Below, one piece after another: positions 49,301 through 57,900 of a stretch of DNA of 64,000 nucleotides. Both the position numbers and the translations under genes were made by a program. Position 1 is the first letter of the stretch, and the number at the start of each line of letters is the position of its first letter. The stretch lies in contig NW_026262648.1 in NCBI RefSeq assembly GCF_021869535.1, positions 2,232,001 to 2,296,000 on the forward strand, in the 5' to 3' direction. The notes under the pieces are model-generated. The model saw only the letters and a program-made list of their open reading frames with translations. It did not search any database and had not been told where the DNA came from. The stretch is from Mytilus californianus. Its lineage: Eukaryota > Mollusca > Bivalvia > Mytilida > Mytilidae.

Positions 49301-49391
49301 GTATATATTTTTGTGATTATTATTTCATTATAAAAGAAATGATGAATTTTTACAAAGAACAGGAATAAAAGGAGATAAAAGAAAAGACTAA
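19265..49391 (+). CDS. Secreted SUEL-lectin/collagen protein with Gly-Tyr-Lys repeats, plus-strand paralog (gene B)
   Basis: Exons by eye: 19265-19337, 20617-20651, 23309-23345, 29084-29377, 33892-33915, 35976-36080, 38027-40891, 42376-42411 (or -42416) and a terminal exon at 49363-49391 (alternative 49060-49179). With the first choices the total is 3,498 nt, 1,165 aa. Order: signal peptide 1-25, propeptide, REKR furin site at 43-46, 8-Cys SUEL-like domain about 49-146, linker 147-154, proline-containing collagen 155-189, lysine-rich collagen 190 to about 1160. All junctions are GT-AG and phase-consistent. Predicted role: a secreted, triple-helical, strongly basic matrix protein; the long Tyr-Lys pattern recalls mussel adhesive proteins, but no named homologue is claimed. 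The gene is unbroken; the 3' end is the least certain part. Confidence 0.8.
19338..20616 (+). other. Gene B first intron
   Basis: AT-rich; no element recognised apart from a short stretch at 20453-20505 (tcctcggctttcaaatattc, then gcgttcctgatgaagg) that looks like part of a dispersed repeat. Confidence 0.45.
20617..20651 (+). CDS. Gene B propeptide exon, 35 nt
   Basis: Phase 1-0 exon (acceptor ttctttcctag, donor gtatgt) coding DVGRVARTEKVQ. Its phases match gene A exon 2. It is short and its sequence alone is not diagnostic; support comes from the frame chain. Confidence 0.6.
21060..21295 (-). mobile_element. tRNA-derived SINE, full-length-looking
   Basis: Read on the minus strand it starts with a tRNA-like head: A box TGGCCGAGTGGTCTA and B box GTTCAAATCCC, resembling tRNA-Leu. 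It continues through gtgcactcgactccaatctt and gaccaccacgaaatagc and ends in an ATTG/ATCA short tandem tail. Other copies lie at 31612-31772, 48515-48943 and 50952-51165. Bivalve-type SINE by recall. It sits in an intron of gene B. Confidence 0.75.
21296..23308 (+). other. Gene B intron, remainder
   Basis: No gene or repeat recognised. A 115-codon minus-strand open frame at 21909-22256 has no visible domain. Confidence 0.4.
23309..23345 (+). CDS. Gene B furin-site exon, 37 nt
   Basis: Phase 0-1 exon (acceptor ctgtcctacag, donor gttagt) coding GEKILKREKRQI. REKR fits R-X-K-R. Same length, phase and KRQ ending as the gene A exon 12344-12380. Confidence 0.75.
23985..24330 (+). repeat. Mussel-type dispersed repeat copy
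   Basis: Reads aggaagatgtggtatgagtg ccaatgagacaactct, then ggtcaaggtacggccttcaa and accgaacagcaagctataaa. The same family recurs at 28075-28400 (inverted), 50583-50840 (direct) and, as a related subfamily, at 26930-27260, 35430-35670, 46740-46890 and 51885-52205. Confidence 0.8.
25320..26170 (-). pseudogene. Decayed reverse-transcriptase fragment, longest copy
   Basis: Minus-strand frames contain NIYVRFGDQVYRQVVGIPMG followed by TNCALLIADLFLYCYE and YCYLDDIF, the latter covering the catalytic DD of reverse transcriptases. Downstream are KRDDFSFPIVNFPFL and PSYGVNISQLVRYARVC, then KLLSQGFRYHKVLKTF. The frame is broken by frameshifts (for example between 25680 and 25856). It lies between inverted copies of the dispersed repeat at 23985 and 28400, which may mark the limits of a composite insertion. 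Confidence 0.65.
26930..27260. repeat. Mussel-type dispersed repeat, second subfamily
   Basis: Reads caggagcctgtaattcagtg gttgttgctggttg, then gaaggcggtacagtgaccta and ttgtctcaatgccaatcata ccacat. Related to 35430-35670, 46740-46890, 51885-52205 and, partly, 52985-53060. Confidence 0.7.
28075..28400 (-). repeat. Mussel-type dispersed repeat copy, inverted
   Basis: Complement of the unit at 23985: ends ttgtctcattggcactcata ccacatcttctta. Begins near gtaccattaaaacgtttaaa and includes gcacctgtcctgagtcagga. Confidence 0.75.
29084..29377 (+). CDS. Gene B SUEL/rhamnose-binding-lectin-like domain exon
   Basis: A 294-nt phase 1-1 exon (acceptor gtctttttag, donor gtaagt) coding about 98 residues from VPNTIFQRYC to MEWDC. 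Eight cysteines, the element EAWYGG, a central APCGRDVT, a CFVMP strand, FGPTDC and a terminal WDC fit the SUEL lectin layout. The canonical YGR is YGG and KYL is MDL, so the sugar pocket is altered. It aligns end to end with the gene A domain: all eight cysteines and QRYC, AYFDT/AFFDT and GxDxxLF are shared, with wide divergence elsewhere. Confidence 0.8.
30018..31395. repeat. About 40-bp minisatellite, roughly 33 copies
   Basis: Unit tagattgtttgctatatacc + cgtcgaatactagtatatga. The left copies (30018-30240) are the most uniform and alternate 38 and 40-42 bp; later copies carry ccata, aaaactagt and other variants. It sits in the gene B intron between the lectin and linker exons. Confidence 0.95.
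31612..31772 (-). mobile_element. SINE copy lacking its tRNA-like head
   Basis: Begins with attgattgattgattgg and includes ggaagccggagtgcccggag, gaccttcggcaggaaaactg and cctagtcaattaagattg, then stops before the tRNA-like part present at 21060-21295. Minus orientation, 5' truncated as expected for retroposition. Confidence 0.7.
32335..33070 (-). pseudogene. Dispersed repeat joined to decayed reverse-transcriptase fragment
   Basis: Contains ataccaaagggacattcaaa and ggtgctccggaagggtaaac at 32350-32530, then a stretch homologous to 36260-36610 (for example cttgatttaatag.ttcctt.gtgagcagcaac, and ttcacaattgggaagctgaa). In the minus frames it would code the FPIVNFP / YISQL-I-YSRA block seen at 36277-36492 but it is interrupted. 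Confidence 0.55.
33892..33915 (+). CDS. Gene B 24-nt linker exon
   Basis: Acceptor tttgcttttag, donor gtgagt, phase 1-1, coding VRPRAIVM. Exactly the same size and phase as gene A 3639-3662. Confidence 0.75.
33958..34238. repeat. 33-bp minisatellite, left array
   Basis: Unit atagacatgtagatatcatc aaagcatacaaat (33 bp), about 8 copies with some 30-42 bp variants. Since 33 is a multiple of 3, minus-strand frames read MSIFVCFDDIY over and over; these are not genes. Confidence 0.95.
34239..34614. mobile_element. Dispersed element inserted into the 33-bp minisatellite
   Basis: A 376-bp segment that interrupts one unit exactly: the left array stops at atagacat and the right array resumes at atgtagatatc, leaving an AT duplication. 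It contains ttaaccccgccgcatttttg, gcctgtcccaagtcaggagc, then cattgaagacctgttggtga and ttgtctctttgacacattcc, a common mussel-type dispersed repeat by recall. Confidence 0.7.
34615..35356. repeat. 33-bp minisatellite, right array
   Basis: About 22 copies of the unit at 33958-34238, with alternating gcatac, gtatac and atcacc variants. Higher-order duplication is visible: the pattern with the shortened unit gtatacaatataaac recurs at about 34796, 35028 and 35158. Confidence 0.95.
35430..35670. repeat. Mussel-type dispersed repeat, second subfamily
   Basis: Reads caggagtctgtaattcagtg gttgtcgttgg, gaaggccgtaaggcaaccta and ttgtctcattggtaataatt ccacat, as at 51885-52205. Confidence 0.65.
35976..36080 (+). 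CDS. Gene B collagen exon, 105 nt, proline-containing
   Basis: Phase 1-1 exon (acceptor tttaatatag, donor gtatgt) reading GIPGPTGPKGPTGMKGEG, then IEGEVGMKGALGTKGSK. One Gly-X-Gly imperfection (GEGIEG) sits at the same place as in gene A (GEGAKG), so the interruption was inherited from the ancestor and is probably functional. Confidence 0.9.
36170..36610 (-). pseudogene. Decayed reverse-transcriptase fragment near gene B giant exon
   Basis: The minus strand reads KYDKRDDSSFPIVNFPFL and then IPAATSYEVYISQLIQYSRA and YNDFLDKELLLTKEA, the conserved C-terminal part of the same retroelement family as at 25320-26170. Next to it (36180-36260) is a piece with ttccaaagggacattccaac and ataacgccatggc, the same join as at 32335. 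Confidence 0.6.
36630..36960. repeat. About 37-bp tandem repeat, five copies plus an outlier
   Basis: Unit gcttccgtaaaacacagaggt agggcaaatttgcc with changes; copies start near 36637, 36677, 36717, 36757 and 36797, with one more at about 36930. In the intron just before the giant collagen exon. Confidence 0.8.
38027..40891 (+). CDS. Gene B giant Gly-X-Lys collagen exon, 2,865 nt, 955 residues
   Basis: Single phase 1-1 exon (acceptor ttatcttttatag, donor gtaagatct). The first about 50 residues are ordinary charged collagen (GMD GEL GEK GRT GRN GRR GRR GRL GKD GEN). After that nearly every triplet is Gly-X-Lys with X = Tyr, Gln, Phe, Leu, Asn, Met, Ile, Glu and others. By hand count about 90 triplets are GYK. 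Only four or so prolines occur. One Gly is replaced by Asp (GEKDNKG, near 38490-38510), and there is one interruption (GQQNTEKG) near 40799-40822. An ATG at 38029 opens the frame but the true start is upstream through splicing. The sense strand is strongly purine-rich, and the reverse strand frames here are shadows. Confidence 0.95.
40892..42375 (+). other. Gene B intron after the giant exon
   Basis: AT-rich, no repeat or gene recognised. A few dispersed frames under 95 codons show no domain. Confidence 0.5.
42376..42416 (+). CDS. Gene B short collagen exon with two possible donors
   Basis: Acceptor tttgttttacag, then GRKGRKGLKGDK. Two donors lie 5 nt apart: after 42411 (gtgaag, phase 1, like all other junctions in the collagen part) and after 42416 (gtaagt, stronger match, phase 0, adds GE). 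The first joins in frame to 49363, the second to 49060. Confidence 0.7.
43250..45125. repeat. About 58-bp minisatellite, roughly 31 copies
   Basis: Unit contains cttagcatgagaggcatact ggggtaggtaaca, then cagtgattgg and tgttaacattat. Copies at 43560-43900 are almost identical; the outer copies have diverged. It lies in the 3' intron of gene B. Each unit contains a donor-like GGTAGGTAA. Confidence 0.95.
45126..48510 (+). other. Gene B 3' intron, remaining part
   Basis: Apart from the dispersed repeat at 46740-46890 (with a G run at 46793-46803, then catacggtgacctatagttg) nothing was recognised. A possible small exon at 46376-46408 was considered and set aside. Confidence 0.45.
48515..48943 (-). 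mobile_element. SINE split by a later insertion
   Basis: The SINE tail side is at 48515-48670 (agattgatagattggtt, ggagaaagccggagtgcccg gag, caattctattcaatta). The sequence then switches at about 48671 to another dispersed repeat (agataccaaagtgacattca, tggcaatgccatggc) up to about 48835. It resumes with the tRNA-like head (ttcgacctcacaacctaagt, catcggccagcgaggccc) to 48943. Confidence 0.65.
49060..49179 (+). CDS. Possible alternative terminal exon of gene B
   Basis: Strong acceptor (tactttcttttacag), open in phase 0 for 39 codons to TAA. It starts ILFVYILDHKRYTKF and ends TQYVKCSV; hydrophobic with one Cys, no collagen pattern. It fits only with the 42416 donor. It may be chance. Confidence 0.25.
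   Translation: MLFVYILDHKRYTKFIPMLIGLFLADEFDWPTQYVKCSV
49363..49391 (+). CDS. Likely terminal coding exon of gene B
   Basis: After acceptor caaagaacag the phase 1 reading is (G)IKGDKRKD then TAA, which continues the Gly-X-Lys pattern without a break if the 42411 donor is used. The acceptor's pyrimidine tract is weak. Polyadenylation signals follow at 49521 and 49601. Confidence 0.5.
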
Positions 49392-49600
49392 CGATTCGAA
49401 GGTGGACATCTTTTTTATATCTCGTATTCGACTATATATAGAACCTTAAAATGCGTTCTGGTTTTGTGTGTTTATATATATAAAGAATTGCATAGATAAA
49501 AGCCGAAAAATGTACTGACAAATAAAATGTATTTGTATATGGTCTGTATATTCAGCTTTTCATGTCTTCATTTATTACAACTACTGTAAAAATTGTAAAT

Positions 49601-49606
49601 AATAAA
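49601..49606 (+). terminator. Candidate polyadenylation signal of gene B
   Basis: AATAAA 210 nt after the candidate stop, followed by a T/G-rich stretch; another AATAAA lies at 49521-49526. Confidence 0.45.
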
Positions 49607-49859
49607 GCATCATGGAAAATTGTGAAGTTCTTATAATTACCAAACACGCCTGATTTACCCTGAGAGGAGAAAATTAGGTTTCCAATCAAGCAGGACTCGA
49701 TAAAAGATGTTATAATTGTGAATTAGTGATGGGGACTCTGCATGTTAAACAATGAAAGCGACTTCGCGGTTTATTTTATTCTGGCTATTCCTACATTTTG
49801 AATTTTATAAGTAAAATGCTAAGAAATTCATGTATAGGAGTTTCCAGAATTAGTTTGTC

Positions 49860-49916
49860 AACAACGAGATTAAGTTGGATTAAGTTAGATTAAGTTGAAT
49901 TAAGTTGGATTATGTT
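49860..49916. repeat. Short tandem repeat of gattaagttg, five copies
   Basis: Ten-base unit (gattaagttg, gattaagtta, gattaagttg, aattaagttg, gattatgttg). Confidence 0.8.
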
Positions 49917-50100
49917 GTAACAACTATTGGCTAATTAATCACAGTAAAAACACATTCTGTAGTCTTGTTTTCAATGTTTCAAGTCGGTTGTCGATCTCGC
50001 GATTCTTTCTTTGGAACATTTTTCCAGCAGCTCTGCATTGGATAAGGGTGCGTCAATGGTTTCTTCGTGTCTTAAAGGCTTAAAATACATACTACTACTA

Positions 50101-50118
50101 GGGGGGGGGGGGGGGGGG
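50101..50118. repeat. Uninterrupted G run of 18 bases
   Basis: Homopolymer at 50101-50118, a likely assembly-sensitive site. Similar runs are at 57100-57109 (G) and 58329-58350 (C). Confidence 0.8.
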
Positions 50119-50582
50119 TTAACGAGCTTGACTACCCATGAGGGTCTCACATGGTCGGTACTCACAAAATATCTTTTTAATACTTGACATTATCATAAAG
50201 TATTATAGTGATTTTAAATTCATCAATAGGTTCCAGCACGGTGTATATTTTGAATATTAACTATTTACTAAATAATTGTCAATGACAATATTACATACAA
50301 AACACACACCGTTTGTGTATGTGTGAACCGAATACGAAATGTGAGGTATATACAAATGAGCCATTAACTTAAAAAAAACTCAAAACCTCCAAGATTTTAT
50401 AAAAAAGATAAAGGACTTTTTGTGAACAGCTCTTGGTGTACAATTCAAAAGATTTTGCATATTTTGTAAGACTGTTTTTGTAAGAACTAAGATTCGGTTG
50501 GAATATGCTGATCACTTTGAGTGCTTCTGTGCTAAAGCCATCCATCCATGCATTATATTATCGTCGTATAACAAATTATCTT

Positions 50583-50840
50583 CAGAATATAAATAAGAAG
50601 ATGTGGTATGAGTGCCAATGAGACAACTCTCCATCCAAGTCACAAATTAATGAATAAAATGTTAACAATTATAGGTCAAAGTACGGCCTTCAACACGGAG
50701 CCTTAGCTCACACCGAACAGCAGGCTATAAATGGCCCCAAAATGACTAGTGTAAAACAATTCAAACAGGAAAACGAACGGTCTAATCTATATAAAAAACG
50801 AGAAAGGAGAAACACTTATGAACCACACCAACAAGTATGT
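50583..50840 (+). repeat. Mussel-type dispersed repeat copy
   Basis: Reads ataagaagatgtggtatgag tgccaatgagacaactctcc, then aagtacggccttcaacacgg and accgaacagcaggctataaa, as at 23985-24330. Confidence 0.8.
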
Positions 50841-50951
50841 TTTTATGTTTTGCTTAGTTGATGGATCATTATTAGTATAAGCAGATTTGGTATATAAGCA
50901 ATAAGACAACTACTTGTATTTAAGAAAACCATAGAACAAAAGATGTAAATA

Positions 50952-51165
50952 ATTGATTGATTTCTTGATTGGTGTTTAACGCCACTTTCAACACTATTGT
51001 GTTATTTCGTGGCAGTCAGTTTTTATTGGTGGAGGAAGCCGGAGTGCCCGGAGGGAACCAACAACCTTCGGTAGGACAATCCTAGTTAATTAAGATTGGA
51101 GTCGAGTGCACCTGCACCGTGCGGAATTCGAACTCACAACCTCAGTGTTGACTGGCTCAGTGATA
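50952..51165 (-). mobile_element. SINE copy, nearly complete
   Basis: Contains ttgattgatttcttgattgg tgtttaacgccact, ggaggaagccggagtgcccg gag, cctagttaattaagattgga gtcgagtgcacc and the B box part gaattcgaactcacaacct; the far tRNA end is cut at tgactggctcagtgatatg. Confidence 0.7.
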
Positions 51166-51884
51166 TGTAAACAATTGCATGAACTTCAACAAATGATCAA
51201 AACTCATACTGTCAAATAAGTAATTGACAAAACGTGAAACAATTCAAAAGAGAAAACCTACCACCTGATTTATACTATATTAATAAACGAAAAATAATTA
51301 TTGCAGAAATCACTGCATTACAGGCTATTTTCATGGAACAGGCACATAAAGTGTGTGGAGGGATTAAAAAAAAAATGATTGTGAGCGCTCAACTCCCTCT
51401 AACCTGGGACAGTGACGTAACAAACTGTAAAAAAATCAACTGAAAATGGCCTGAATTATCAGGTCGGTAGGAAGAAAAAATCAGATAACAAAAAAATGCT
51501 ATTTTAAATGGCTATGTCGTTTTTGTAGGAATAAACATTTATGTTGATTCAGAAAAATTAACTGAGCGCCATTTTACAGGCTATGCATATAGATTACTCA
51601 AAGTTCTACTAAACTTTGAAAATTTGAAATGAAAATCGATGTCAATCCCCCTTCCCCCCCAAAAAAAAACGTTAATAATAAACAACAAAAAATCTCCATT
51701 AAAACGAATTTTTAAGTTTTAATTCAATCTTTTACTGGAACTTTAATTCTGGTTGGAATTTTGCTCGAGTACAGACTATGTCCGGACTCCCGATTTGTTG
51801 CTCGAACTTAAAACAAAACAAAATATCCAAATTCTTAAAGCCAAAAGATGCTTTAAAGTAACGGGATTTGGACCTTTGGTTAAA

Positions 51885-52205
51885 ATATCGAATTTGTTTA
51901 ATCCCGCCACAATCTATATGTGCCTGTCCCAAGTAAAGAGCTTGTAATTCAGTGGTTGTCGCTTGTTGCTATGTATCGTATTTGTTTTTCGTTCATTATT
52001 TTGTACATAAATTAGGCCGTCAGTTTTCTCGGTTGAATTGTTTTACATTTGTCATTTCGGGGCCTTTTATAGCTGACCATGCAGTATGGGTTTAATTTGC
52101 TCATTGTTGAAGGCCGTACGGTGACCTATAGTTGTTAATTTCTGTGTCATTTGGTCTCTTGTAAAGAGTTGTCTCATTGGCAATCATACCACATCTTCTT
52201 ATTGT
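51885..52205. repeat. Mussel-type dispersed repeat, second subfamily, well-preserved
   Basis: Reads tttgtttaatcccgccacaa tctatatgtgcctgtccc, then gcagtatgggtttaatttgc, gaaggccgtacggtgaccta and ttgtctcattggcaatcata ccacatcttctta. Confidence 0.75.
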
Positions 52206-53880
52206 TATAAAAACTGTTTTGAAATTTGAAATTTTAATTAAAATGTAAAGTTCAGAAATCTAAGATAAAATTATTTTCGAATTGTCAAACTTTACATCGA
52301 ATGTAGTTTTAAATAAATATATTTTGAAACTTTAGAGAATAAGACGAAATCCTGTATTACATATTACAATCGATTTTTCTCTCTTTATTTCCTTATCATT
52401 TGGACTTTATTTTCTTCGGTTTTCTTCGACTCTTAATTCTTTTGCTTCTCTTTCAGTTTTTCCCTGTCTGTATCTGAGGTTTTGAATGTTTTCTTCATTT
52501 CACCTTGAATCTGTTTTGTTACTTTTCTCTTCATTTCTGCAAATGTCAAAATTTAGCATGTTGATTTGATAAATTCACTCCAATGATTTCTTCATATCTT
52601 CATATTTAGATTTATCCTTTATTATTCAAGAAATTTGTACAAGTAAGCAAAAATATAACCTGATAAATACTTCGAACGCAGTCAATTCTGTATTCTTGTT
52701 TTGCTCGCCACTACAGGAAGATATAGAGCTAAGACACGTGTAGCTACACATGTTGGTTTGATACAGTTTTTCTTGAGTGGCAGTATCCTACCAACAGCTG
52801 TATCTTCAGTTACCTTATCTCGCTTCCTGTAAAAACAAGCAGAAAAGTCTTTGACCTGCATGCTTTCCAAATTATGTGCTGATTTTTGTTACCTGGTTTT
52901 GTTTTTGTTTGCAGGTTTTTTGTTATGTGCCTTAGTTTTATGACGTATACAAAGATAGACAGAGGAGAAGTTTTTTGTGCACGTAAAACTGGTTTAACCC
53001 CACCACAGTATGTGCATGAAATAAGTCAGGCTATCTGACTATGAGTCTTTCGTTTGTGTTTGTATATATTTTTTTTCTCGAAAGAGTTGTTTCTGGTTGA
53101 TGTGGTCTCTGTACGATGGTACGATGTACGATGGTACGATGTACGATGTACGATGGTACGATGTACGATGTACGATGGTATATTTGCAGATTCCTGTTAT
53201 CCCTTGTTATGTTATAAACCATATACTACATAATAATATGTATATTTCTACATGCATGAACCAGCAGTTATACATGCTTTTCTTCAAAAACGAAAATATT
53301 TATCAGAATAAAAACAGAAATGAAAGATAGAATTGACATTTTAACTCTTCTGTTCAAAAACATAGTTACCCCAAAAATGAAACAGATCATCGTTTGGACT
53401 TTGTCGCTGTTCTGTGTCAGAGCCAAGTGAGTATAACATTCAGTTTTTTGTGAATGAAAACTGAATACCATTTGTCGGATTCTTGAAGATCTCTGTAAAG
53501 TTGAAGCTAAATATATATTTGTTTTTGAAGAACATGAAACTGGGGGTGTTTGGTGTTTTGAGGTGGACATTGTGTACATGTACAGATGACGAAAAAACAC
53601 CATTTCCAAAAGAGGAAAACAAAAAAGGACTCACAGACTATAAAAAAAGGTGTCTTTTTGAGGGGAGAGGTATGTTGCTCACATGGGCGTTGGAACAGGT
53701 TCGGTGTATTTCATCCTCATAAGGAGTTTTTACAGCAAGTAAACATAATTACAAAGTGTTGCTAAATTTTTGTGTTTGAATAAAAAGGAGATGTAAGATA
53801 TACAACAAAGAGCAACGGGCCAATTAACGACACACAAAATGAAAGACATAAAGATAACACGTGCAAGATGGACGAGCATT
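52206..53880. other. Intergenic stretch, with a tandem of the motif gtacgatg
   Basis: No gene found. At 53110-53180 the motifs gtacgatg and gtacgatgta are tandemly repeated. A fragment of the dispersed repeat (ggtttaaccccaccacagta) lies at about 52990. Confidence 0.5.
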
Positions 53881-54350
53881 TTTAGCTCCTCTGGCCCATC
53901 ACTTGGCGTCCGTCGTCGTCTGTTGTCGTCTGTCGTCGTCGTTAACTTTTACAAAAGTCTTCTCCTCTTAAACTACTGGACCAAATTTTACCACACTTGG
54001 CCACAATCATCATTGGGTATCTAGTTTAATAAATGTGTCCGATGATCCCGCCCACCAACCAAGATGGCCGACATAGCTAAAAATAGAATATAGGGGTAAA
54101 ATGCAAGTTTTGTCTATTATATTGAAAACCGTTATAGAAAGAGAAATTCTGACAGGGCAAAAATGTTCAGAATGTTGAGCTCTACCAATTGTTCATTGAC
54201 GTCAAAACTGTCAGGCGACTTCTTATAGTTATTGCCCTTAAATAACAAATTTTACCATTTTGTTTTATTTTTGCCTTTTATCTTGAAAACTATAATAGAT
54301 AGAGAGAAACTTTAAGTTGAAAAATGATCAGCAAGACAAAATCAACGCCG
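53881..54350. repeat. Bivalve-type dispersed repeat with gtcgtc tract
   Basis: Starts agctcctctggcccatcact tggcgtccgtcgtcgtctg and continues gttaacttttacaaaagtct and ttgaaaactataatagatag. A related start (agctcacctgacctgaaagg, tcatcactttgcgtccgtcg) is cut by the window end at 63917-64000. Confidence 0.65.
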
Positions 54351-54916
54351 CCCACGCAGCAACCAAAAACAAAAAAATGGGCGAGTGTGGAGATTTAATT
54401 TTAATTAGATTGGAGACAGATGAAATAGAATGGAATAGTCTAACACAATCATACAAAAAAAAACAACAAACAACCAATTAAAGTCACCAAATCAAATGTT
54501 TCATGAAAAAAAAAGGATCAATACAAAAATCCTAAAACTTACAAGTCTTTACGGAAATGTGAAAAAGGTAAACACACAAGCTATTGAGAAATCACCCCCT
54601 TGTGTTTTTGTATTATCCACAAAAAAGAAAATGTGAATGTAAACCTCTAAAATTGTATTGACATTTCCTCCAGTCGATATTTTGTAACTCCAATACATTT
54701 TTATGCAAAGGACTATTCCGGATGGATGAAACAAAATAGGTAAAGACAATTTTTAACGGCTGGTAGACGACACGCTCTTTAGAAAAGCTATTACTTGTTT
54801 ATACCTGGCTTTTTCAAATATCTGGTACCCAAATCCGATTGCTCCCATAAGACAGGTTAAACGAAAACCAGTTCATACAGGTAAAACATTTTGAACTCAG
54901 GTGAATCACAACAAAA

Positions 54917-57900
54917 ATGGCGTCTGGGAGAACGAATTCCAATGCTGGAGTAGGAAGACCCAGAGGATGGATGTTCTGGGCTGCGTATGTATTAGGAATT
55001 GCAGCTTTCTTGTTTGTTTTCATTGCCTTTGCATCGCCATATTGGTACAAATCTTGGAGTCGAGTTCACAGTCCCTTGGCGAATGTCGGATTGTGGCATA
55101 TTTGTTTATCAGGATGGGTGAAACCTTACGATCCTTCCATGAGATCCTACGTTGGATGTTGGTGGATACATTCAACATTCTTTGAAGATGTATATGATTT
55201 GATAATGCCACGTAAGTTTGACAGATAGTCAAAGTTACCTGTAATTAAGGTTAAAACCAGGTAAACAATATTAAAGGGAGATAATTGAAAAAAATCCAAA
55301 CCAGGAAATGACCATTTATTCTGTAAGTTATTGTATAAAGGGAACTCGTCAGGTGGCTTTTGCGCATCCGACCGTGCAAGGGCTGTATAGCCAGTCAAGG
55401 TCGTTAAAAACTTCCATTTGTTGTCTTTTGCACATACTATAGCATTGCAATCATTACATTATGCACAGGTTTTTTGGTTGTTTTCTAACAGGTCAGGAAT
55501 AACCACCAATTGGTGGATTATACCTCAATTGACGTATAATCCACCAATTGACATATAATGGTATAGACCAATTGGCGTATAATTCTTTGTTTTTCAAAGC
55601 AAATTATTCAATAAAAATGGAGCATTGTTTTCTTAAAACCATATTATTGTATGAAAACATGTCAAACATTCCTAGTTTAGTATAGTGACATAACATATTG
55701 CATTTAATCAATAATTGTATTTGCAGTTTCTTCTATTGTTATCTTGTCAATTCTTGATTGGCAAATTTACCACTAATCACCTGTCAATGGACATCAATAC
55801 TGTCTGCAGTCATGTGATTATGAGTACAACTCCACAGGTGAATGGAACTCTTTGTTAATACTTGACTTTCATTATTAAAAGTCAATCATGGTCAATAGTA
55901 CAGATGTTTCAACAAAAGAATTGTTGTACACATGCATTCTCAAGAGATGCAGCAGGCTTTGACAAAACTGAAACTTTTGGAGGACTCAATAATGGTCATA
56001 AAATAGGTTGTAAGTTGCAAAATGATGCTCCTATCTCACACTAGCATTTTATAACAAAAAAACTTGCATTATACGTCAATTGGTCTATACCAATATATGT
56101 CAATTGGTGGATTATACGTCAATTGAGGTATAATCCACCAATTGGTGGTTATTCCTGACCTGTCTAATATTGTATAAAAGTTCCAAATAGGGTCTTTAGG
56201 TTTCAGCATGTTCAAGTTAGTGCTTAGGATAATAAATAAGACTTTCATATAAATTTTGCATGTTTTAATATTGTTTCAATATGCATTGTATTGTCAATAA
56301 AGAATTGAATAGAAATATTATGACCATGATATTTTTTTTTACTTGCTAAAATAAATTGCATCCCTTTTAATTATATTTCTTCAGCCTGGTTCAGAGCAGT
56401 ACAAGCCTTGGTAATATTCACACTACTGTGTAACTTGGGAGCATTAGCTATTCTAACAGCTTATATATGTGATATGTATGGATCACATTTCTATGACAAC
56501 AGGAGACCAAAGTTATTTTTCCTCAGTAGCATTCTTTTGTTTGCTGCAGGTAAGTTTGGCATTGACTAAATTTAAAAGAATTTATATTGTGTGCAAATGT
56601 AAAAATAGTCTTTCAGTTGGAACTACAGGGTACTGTTATACAGTATCTACAATGTAGGAACATAAAAAAAAGGAGATATTTCTGTTGTAAAGAAAAGTCA
56701 TGGCTTATTTATAAATTTATTGTACTTTTTCAATCGACGTTGTAGAAAAGTTTACTTCATGAACATTTGTTTTATAAACAAATCAAAAGACTGTAGTTGC
56801 ATTGTACATGTATTATTCATGTATATTTTTGAGGTACCACAAATAATTGATATTACATATATGTTTTTAGTGAGAGTTGTAAAGTTAAATAGACATATGC
56901 AGTTTGTATAAGTTTATATTTTTATTTATAATCTTATGGTAACTTTTTAACATTACAATATAATTTAATTATGGATGTAACTCGTCTTCTGATTGGCTGA
57001 CGTTGTTTTGTTTATCAGCTCATAGACATCATTTTGTCATGTGACCGTGACGTCATCAACGATTTTTCATGGTTTAGGGGACGACCATTTGATATTCTGG
57101 GGGGGGGGGCCAGGAGGATTTTGAAAATAAATAACTCAGCCTTGATAATCACAAAAATAAATGGTTTGTTCTGTGGTAGTTTGAAAATAAATTACCTGAC
57201 TTGCAATGTATTGAAAATAAATAACTCAGCAGGTCTAATCGAAAGTATGAGATGGCACCAGATTCTTCATAAATTCATCTTTTTTCCAAAAAAAAAATCG
57301 TGAAACACTTCCCATATCTTTTAATAATAAAAGTATAAATATTATTTAAATATACTTGAAATGTCAGAAAATTGGTTTCATTTAACTTGAGGTTAATTGT
57401 CTCAGGAACACTTACCTCACTTTTATTAAATCAGGGCCGTAACTACATTGAGACAAATGCCTAGCCCTCATGTAGGAAATTTCAAAACCAAACACTTGTC
57501 TCCATATCAAATTGTGTTCACCGTGAGTGCATTGCAAGAAGCAAGTTTTGTTCTCCCTCAGACGTAGCCCCTGATTTTTCAGGATCAATGTTTCTTATTT
57601 ATTTGTCTTTTGTTCATTGATTGCCCTACTGTATTCTGTTAGTGTTGCATTCATTTTGTAATTTAGTAATTTTATTATTAACTTGATCATGAGTTTAAAA
57701 AAACACAGCAGCCACAGACTTAACTATGTGAATTACATTTTTGCTTTAAATATCATGCATATTTGTCTTTTGATGTTGTTCCTAGAAACTTAAGTCTTAC
57801 ACTGAATCTATAACGTGATTTTGCTTTGAGACCAAAATATTGTCATAAAATTATTAAAAGGGTCTGGGGAACACCCAGAAGGCATGATTTTGCATCATTT

